Shown in pieces: positions 5,529-9,730 of a DNA stretch of 9,730 nucleotides. The DNA comes from an uncultured Actinomyces sp. (GTDB taxonomy: Bacteria; Actinomycetota; Actinomycetes; Actinomycetales; Actinomycetaceae). Made by a program: the position numbers and the translations under genes. Position 1 is the stretch's first letter. Each line of letters starts with the position of its first letter. The DNA lies in NCBI GenBank assembly GCA_900554605.1, contig USHU01000026.1, forward strand, positions 1-9,730, given 5' to 3'. The notes beneath the pieces were generated by a model. The model was not told where the DNA came from. It was given only the letters and a program-made list of their open reading frames with translations, and did not search any database.

Positions 5529-6293
5529 CTACTTCTTGCGACGCGAAAACTTTCGCTTAATGCCATTCTTTGTCACCATGACAAGCTCCTCGACAAAGAT
5601 CGACCCCGAGAGTTTTGATTCTCCCAATTCACGTTCATCGAAGGTAATAGGCACCTCGACAATCGTTGCCCCCATCGCCTCGGCCATTGTCGTCATCTCG
5701 ACTTGGAACCCGAAACCGACGGTCGAAACCTTGTCAAGAATGGCCGTTTCGCGCAACCAAGAAGCCTTGTGAACGCGCAAGCCTGCGGTCGCATCCTTGA
5801 TTCTCGTACCGAGCCAGAAGTTGATATACGCATTTCCTGCACGCGAAAGCGCCACGCGCCAAGGCGCCCACCCGTTTGTCTTTCCTCCGGGAACCCACCG
5901 AGAGCCGATCACCATATCCGGATGATCTGGACCAGCCGCGCGAACGAGAAGCTTAGGAAGATCCTCTGGACGGTGCGAGGCATCGGCATCCATCTGAATG
6001 AGGTAATCAAATCCCATCTCAAGTGCCCGCCCAAGACCTTCAACATAAGCGGTTGCTAACCCCGACTTTGCAGGCCGCGTATGCAAATGAAGACGGGAAT
6101 CCGATTCCATGCGTTCGCGTACCCACTCCCCCGTGCCATCGGGTGAAGAATCATCAACAATCAAAACACTGAGCTCAGGGAGGACGGCATGCAAGCGCGA
6201 GAGCAAACCTGGAAGGGACTCCACTTCACAGTAGGTGGGGATGACAGCCACTACTCCCCTGCCGTTTTCATACATCTGTTCAGAGTTCGTCAT
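5529..6293 (-). CDS. ppm1: Polyprenol monophosphomannose synthase (GT2 family)
   Basis: A 254-residue family 2 glycosyltransferase of the dolichol-phosphate mannose synthase type. It transfers mannose from GDP-mannose to polyprenyl phosphate at the inner face of the membrane; the product feeds lipoglycan assembly and protein O-mannosylation in actinobacteria. Visible motifs are VIPTYCEVESLPGLL (17-31), the nucleotide-binding VDDSSPDGTG (46-55), the metal-binding DAD in QMDADASH (100-107), GSRWVPGG (130-137), DATAGLRV (167-174) and FDERELGESKLS (218-229), ending in a basic tail RKFSRRKK. No membrane helix is evident. The ATG at 6293 is chosen because it overlaps the lnt stop as ATGA, has AAGGGA upstream, and places the catalytic domain right after a short leader; a start at 6335 would add 14 residues overlapping lnt. 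Acceptor specificity is inferred from family and context. Confidence 0.92.
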   Translation of the reverse strand: MTNSEQMYENGRGVVAVIPTYCEVESLPGLLSRLHAVLPELSVLIVDDSSPDGTGEWVRERMESDSRLHLHTRPAKSGLATAYVEGLGRALEMGFDYLIQMDADASHRPEDLPKLLVRAAGPDHPDMVIGSRWVPGGKTNGWAPWRVALSRAGNAYINFWLGTRIKDATAGLRVHKASWLRETAILDKVSTVGFGFQVEMTTMAEAMGATIVEVPITFDERELGESKLSGSIFVEELVMVTKNGIKRKFSRRKK

Positions 6294-7858
6294 GAGCGGC
6301 GTATCCCTTGCGATCGACGAATGGTTTGCATGCACAGCAACACCAGAAGAATTCCAGTTGATGCCCAGCTAATTTTAGCGGAATATGGCGCTATTCGCGC
6401 AGCCCAGGTGAGCGAAGACCGCAGTGGCACCTCGGCAGTTAAGGTGGCAGATTGCATCCTGCCGCTTTGAGCGACAACGCTTCCGTCAGGACGAACAATA
6501 ATCGAATTTCCAGTTGTTGAAGCCTGAACCGTGGAGCGTGAAAACTCGATTGCACGAAAACGCGCAATCTGAGTCTGCTGTGACCCTTCGGCACTAAGCC
6601 CGAAATGATAGTTATTCGAAGGAATAATGATCATCTGGCCCCCGGAGGCGACTCCTTCGCCGAGGAGGTCCTCGTAAGCGACCTCAAAACAGATTCCCAT
6701 CGCAAGAGGTACCACTCGCCCGTCCTGCAAAGACACATCGAAACGCGAAGAGTTATCCACAGCCTCGAGATCGATATCAACTTGTGCAGCCTCAGTTGCT
6801 AGACGCGAAATGATTGAGCGCGCAGGAATGTATTCACCGAAAGGCACAGGGATCTGCTTGCCGTAATAGGACTCGCTCAAGCCTGAACCCGGATACCATA
6901 CGCCCATGTAGTTGTAGCGACGATCGTCTTGGACACGCGTAATACCCACCAGGATCGGTGCCTGCACATCTTGGGCTGCCGATCCGATCAGTCCTGAGAC
7001 GAGACGGTTATAGAGTGGATCGCGATCCGTTGAGGACTCACCCCAGACGACAAGATCGACGTGGTTCTTTGACGTGGCAAGATCTTTCGTTAACCGCGCA
7101 TGGTTTCCCGTGACCTTCCCAGGCTGAGCATAGGTCTCAAGCGCAGGAAGCTCGATATTGCCCTGGATAGCTGCGACTGTGAGTGCGCCGTTTTCTTGGG
7201 AAGAATGTAGAGGAATGGCGATTGGCGCGCAGAAGATCACTAAGGTACCAACCAAAGCTAGTGGGCGCGAATACCAGTGCCGGCCTCCCCGCTCGGTGAA
7301 ATCGAATGCGCGGCGAAGACATACAGCGCATGCAATGACTGCTGCGCTCACAAGGACTTCCCCACCCCAGGGAGCCAAGTGACCTAGAGGCGTTGTGACC
7401 TGGGGGTAAGCAAGATTGCCCCAGGGGAATCCTGACCAAGGAAAATGGCTCCGCAGCTGTTCGACACCCACCCAAGAAACCGCGGTGACGACTATCTGCC
7501 CGAGCGTGAAACGTGCCCAGGATAAGCGCATGAGTCCGCTATAAATTGCACCCCAGAACGAAAAGAACACAGTCTCAACGACACTCAAGGCAATCCACGG
7601 TAGAGCGCTCCCTCCGGTTGCCTGAGCAGTCCATGGGATAAGGGGAAGCCAAAACGCGAGCCCCACAAGAAACATATAAAAGGCTGCGCGCCATGCACCG
7701 ACTCGATCCACGCGCGAAATCATGAGCGCTGCCGAGGGGATCATGACAATTGCGATGGACAGATCCGGGAATGATGCCCACAAGCCGCATCCTGCTAGCA
7801 GACATACCGCGCCATCGAAGAGGGTTGGACGAAGACCTCGTGCTACTCGGCGTCCCAC
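6290..7858 (-). CDS. lnt: Apolipoprotein N-acyltransferase Lnt
   Basis: A 522-residue membrane enzyme that N-acylates the lipid-modified cysteine of lipoproteins, the last step of lipoprotein maturation. About six hydrophobic segments occupy the first 215 residues, including the conserved HFPWSGFPWGNLAYPQ (138-153). The nitrilase-like domain (about 226-480) shows the likely catalytic triad E274 (VVWGESS), K334 (YYGKQIPVPFGEYIP) and C390 (MGICFEVAY). A final membrane helix lies near 496-513, followed by a basic tail. This matches the E. coli Lnt layout. The GTG start has GAGGAG seven bases upstream and overlaps the helicase gene by 16 bases; its stop overlaps the ppm1 start by four. In M. tuberculosis an Lnt domain is fused to Ppm1 in Rv2051c; here they are separate but coupled genes. 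Lnt in this lineage may also help place Ppm1 at the membrane (inference). Confidence 0.93.
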   Translation of the reverse strand: MGRRVARGLRPTLFDGAVCLLAGCGLWASFPDLSIAIVMIPSAALMISRVDRVGAWRAAFYMFLVGLAFWLPLIPWTAQATGGSALPWIALSVVETVFFSFWGAIYSGLMRLSWARFTLGQIVVTAVSWVGVEQLRSHFPWSGFPWGNLAYPQVTTPLGHLAPWGGEVLVSAAVIACAVCLRRAFDFTERGGRHWYSRPLALVGTLVIFCAPIAIPLHSSQENGALTVAAIQGNIELPALETYAQPGKVTGNHARLTKDLATSKNHVDLVVWGESSTDRDPLYNRLVSGLIGSAAQDVQAPILVGITRVQDDRRYNYMGVWYPGSGLSESYYGKQIPVPFGEYIPARSIISRLATEAAQVDIDLEAVDNSSRFDVSLQDGRVVPLAMGICFEVAYEDLLGEGVASGGQMIIIPSNNYHFGLSAEGSQQTQIARFRAIEFSRSTVQASTTGNSIIVRPDGSVVAQSGRMQSATLTAEVPLRSSLTWAARIAPYSAKISWASTGILLVLLCMQTIRRSQGIRRS

Positions 7859-9730
7859 GTGACCACTCCTCGAAGAAGAAGCTGGCGCGCATCTCGCGCT
7901 GTGCTGGCAAGATCAGGTGTAGCAACGTGACGGAGCTGATCAAGAAGATCAACAACTTGGCGAACCCAGCGGACGAAATCTCCGGCAAGAAGAGGAGTCC
8001 CCCAAATTGCTGTCGTCAAAGTTGCGCCATTCGCCCAGCCGATCACCGCCTGTGCAAGTCCGGGATCAAGCTCAGGAGTTAAAGGAACCCCGAGTTCCTT
8101 TTCGACCGAAATAACCGATTGTGACAAGGCGAAAGTTTGTTCCCACGCGCGTGCAAGAGCTGTTGAACTTGCTGTCCATGGTTCAACGCCCGCAGATTCC
8201 TCTCCCCGTGATTGGAAGACGCAGGTTGAGGCAATTGCAGCCAATTCTGGGGCCGAAAGATTGTCCCAAATACCGCTTTGAAGAGCCTCAACAACAACAA
8301 GATTGCGCTCGCCAAAAACACGCCTCAATATTTCGCCCGAAGGAGGGACGCGATCATCAACTAAGAAACCCATCCGATCGAGAACTGCGCATACGCGGTC
8401 AAACTGAGAAGCGACAGAGTTCGTCCTCCCATCGATCCGCTTAAGGAGCTTCTCATACTCGGCGTTCTTCTTTGCCCACGTATGCCCCGCTCGAGCATGT
8501 TCGTCACGGTGCGGGCATGAGTGGACTGGGTGGCGTCGAATAGCTGAGCGAAGTGTGGCGATCTCACGATCAATTGGTAACGCCTGCGGTGAGGCATGTT
8601 TCGTGGACTTTCCACTGGCTCGAAGTTCGCGAATACGGTGCGCCCACTCTTCGCGTCCCCGATGGCGTCGCAAGGCCTCGGAAGGAGGAAGGCGCAGCAC
8701 GGTAACAAGTTCAAGGGTTCCGCTCAAGTCGTCCAAGCTCAGGGTATGGAAACGCCCATCGCTTCCCAAAGTGCGAAGCAAAGGACGCATACCCGCGGAA
8801 TGCTGAAGTTCGAGAGCAAGGTATCGACGGGCCTTACGTTTCACACCGATATCAAAAACCTGACCGGGCTTCAACGAGCGGAAGAGCTCCTGGTCTTGGC
8901 GCCGCCGCTCGCTCGTATGTTCGCGAGAAGCTTCCTTCTCGAGGCGTGCAAGACGGTCACGCATACTGAAGTATTCGTGGGCATCGCCTCGAGAGCACTC
9001 AACATACTCACCTAAAGAATCCAAGTCCTTCTCGAGAGTGCGCGCGCTCTGAGCAAGATGCACGACTGAAGAATCAGCTTGGAACTGAGCAAAAGAAGAT
9101 TCCAAGACTTTTCGGGTTGCTTTGCGCGTGGAATGCGCAAGCAGATTAACGACCATGTTGTACGTCGGATGGAAAGCGCTGACAAGCGGATACGTGCGTT
9201 TCGAGGCCAAAGCCGCAACTTCCTCGGGGGCAATGTCTCGACGCCCGCTGACAACCACATGCCCTTCAACATCAATCCCACGCCGTCCCGCGCGCCCCGA
9301 AAGCTGCGTAAACTCCCCGGCTGATAGCCGAACGTGCTCAGCACCGTTCCACTTTTGTAAGGACTCAATCACAACACAACGTGCAGGCATATTGATACCC
9401 AAAGCAAGAGTCTCTGTCGCATAGACAATACGCAGAAGCCCCATGGTGAAGAGCTTTTCAACCGTTTCCTTCATAAGGGGGAGCATTCCTGCGTGGTGGG
9501 CAGCCACTCCCCTCTCAAGGGCGCGAATCCACGAATCAATCCCCAAAACTACGTAGTCTTCAACCGGGATAGTGCTCACCGCTGACTGCGCAATATCGCG
9601 GATACGTTCGGCTTGGGAACGAGTCGTCAGACTTACACCGGAAGCAAGGACTTCGCGAACCGCATCCTCGCAGCCCGCGCGGGAGAAAATGAAAACGATC
9701 GCCGGTAGAAGATTTGCTCGGTCTAGAGTG
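7843..9730 (-). CDS. helY: DExH superfamily 2 RNA/DNA helicase (HelY/Mtr4/Ski2-like), N-terminus outside window
   Basis: The frame is open from the window edge to a TAG at 7845-7843, giving 628 visible residues. It begins in the second RecA-like domain with LLPAIVFIFSRAGCEDAV (7-24), a hallmark of Ski2/Mtr4-like helicases, then AAHHAGMLP (76-84), motif V YATETLALGINMPAR (103-117) and motif VI QLSGRAGRRGID (142-153). The middle part (about 180-430) is charged and helical, and the C-terminus (about 435-625) is DSHCT-like, starting near FDRVCAVLDRMGFLVDDR. The Walker A and DExH motifs lie beyond the window. The GTG at 9579 is an internal codon, since homology continues upstream of it. Family helicases unwind RNA or DNA using ATP; the actinobacterial member HelY has no settled role, possibly RNA processing or decay. 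It overlaps lnt by 16 bases and is the first visible gene of the lnt-ppm1 operon. Confidence 0.92.
   Translation of the reverse strand, partial: TLDRANLLPAIVFIFSRAGCEDAVREVLASGVSLTTRSQAERIRDIAQSAVSTIPVEDYVVLGIDSWIRALERGVAAHHAGMLPLMKETVEKLFTMGLLRIVYATETLALGINMPARCVVIESLQKWNGAEHVRLSAGEFTQLSGRAGRRGIDVEGHVVVSGRRDIAPEEVAALASKRTYPLVSAFHPTYNMVVNLLAHSTRKATRKVLESSFAQFQADSSVVHLAQSARTLEKDLDSLGEYVECSRGDAHEYFSMRDRLARLEKEASREHTSERRRQDQELFRSLKPGQVFDIGVKRKARRYLALELQHSAGMRPLLRTLGSDGRFHTLSLDDLSGTLELVTVLRLPPSEALRRHRGREEWAHRIRELRASGKSTKHASPQALPIDREIATLRSAIRRHPVHSCPHRDEHARAGHTWAKKNAEYEKLLKRIDGRTNSVASQFDRVCAVLDRMGFLVDDRVPPSGEILRRVFGERNLVVVEALQSGIWDNLSAPELAAIASTCVFQSRGEESAGVEPWTASSTALARAWEQTFALSQSVISVEKELGVPLTPELDPGLAQAVIGWANGATLTTAIWGTPLLAGDFVRWVRQVVDLLDQLRHVATPDLASTARDARQLLLRGVVTWDAE
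7866..7871 (-). promoter_or_regulatory. Ribosome-binding site for lnt
   Basis: On the minus strand GAGGAG lies seven bases before GTG 7858 and within the 3' end of the helicase gene. It supports this start and reinitiation after the helicase stop. Confidence 0.6.

Noticed and set aside
6294..6335. An upstream ATG start for ppm1 at 6335.
   Set aside because: It would overlap lnt by 46 bases and add residues without family resemblance; the ATGA-overlapping start at 6293 is more natural.
8121..9015. Plus-strand open frames opposite the helicase gene.
   Set aside because: They lie wholly opposite conserved helicase coding sequence and show no recognisable domains.
9577..9579. GTG at 9579 as the helicase start.
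   Set aside because: The same frame stays open to the window edge and encodes conserved helicase residues (IFSRAGCE) upstream, so it is an internal codon.

Overview
The window looks like the chromosome of an actinomycete (Actinomycetota). Gene content points to Actinomycetales or Actinomycetaceae-like relatives more than to mycobacteria, but this is inferred from family recognition, with no database search. The lineage evidence is strong: paired DUF881 membrane proteins around a small basic protein, a GarA/OdhI-type FHA protein, two distinctive actinobacterial MerR regulators, the RNA polymerase-binding protein RbpA, and a polyprenol-phosphate mannose synthase next to an apolipoprotein N-acyltransferase. 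Base composition appears moderate for this phylum, and GTG starts are common.

Left part (1-4206, plus strand): a tightly packed gene train. It opens with the 3' end of an M1 aminopeptidase N gene, whose stop overlaps the next start (ATGA). Then come a DUF881 protein, the small basic membrane protein Sbp, a second DUF881 protein, a GarA-like FHA protein with a TTTSVF phosphorylation-type motif, and an FtsR-like MerR regulator that again overlaps by ATGA. After a 104-base gap with a near-perfect 21-base palindrome and a plausible promoter comes a second MerR regulator, of the Rv1830/ResR type (4311-4871). The order follows Mycobacterium tuberculosis Rv1823-Rv1830, but gcvH and the DUF151 nuclease gene are absent from their usual places.

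Middle (4872-5528): a 225-base non-coding stretch with a perfect 14-base palindrome on an extended -10-like element, then rbpA, then a strong intrinsic terminator with a 14-bp stem.

Right part (5529-9730, minus strand): a convergent three-gene operon, read from right to left. It holds a HelY/Mtr4/Ski2-like DExH helicase (N-terminal part outside the window), apolipoprotein N-acyltransferase Lnt, and polyprenol-phosphate mannose synthase Ppm1. Adjacent genes overlap by 16 and 4 bases. Ppm1 and Lnt make and use polyprenyl-phosphate mannose and lipoproteins at the cytoplasmic membrane; in M. tuberculosis the two are fused in one polypeptide.

Overall these are conserved core actinobacterial genes for cell-envelope work, growth regulation and transcription. 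I see no mobile element, CRISPR array, RNA gene, phage gene or defence system. The points worth a second look are the regulatory palindromes between genes, the altered gene order relative to mycobacteria, and the compact metal site of RbpA.
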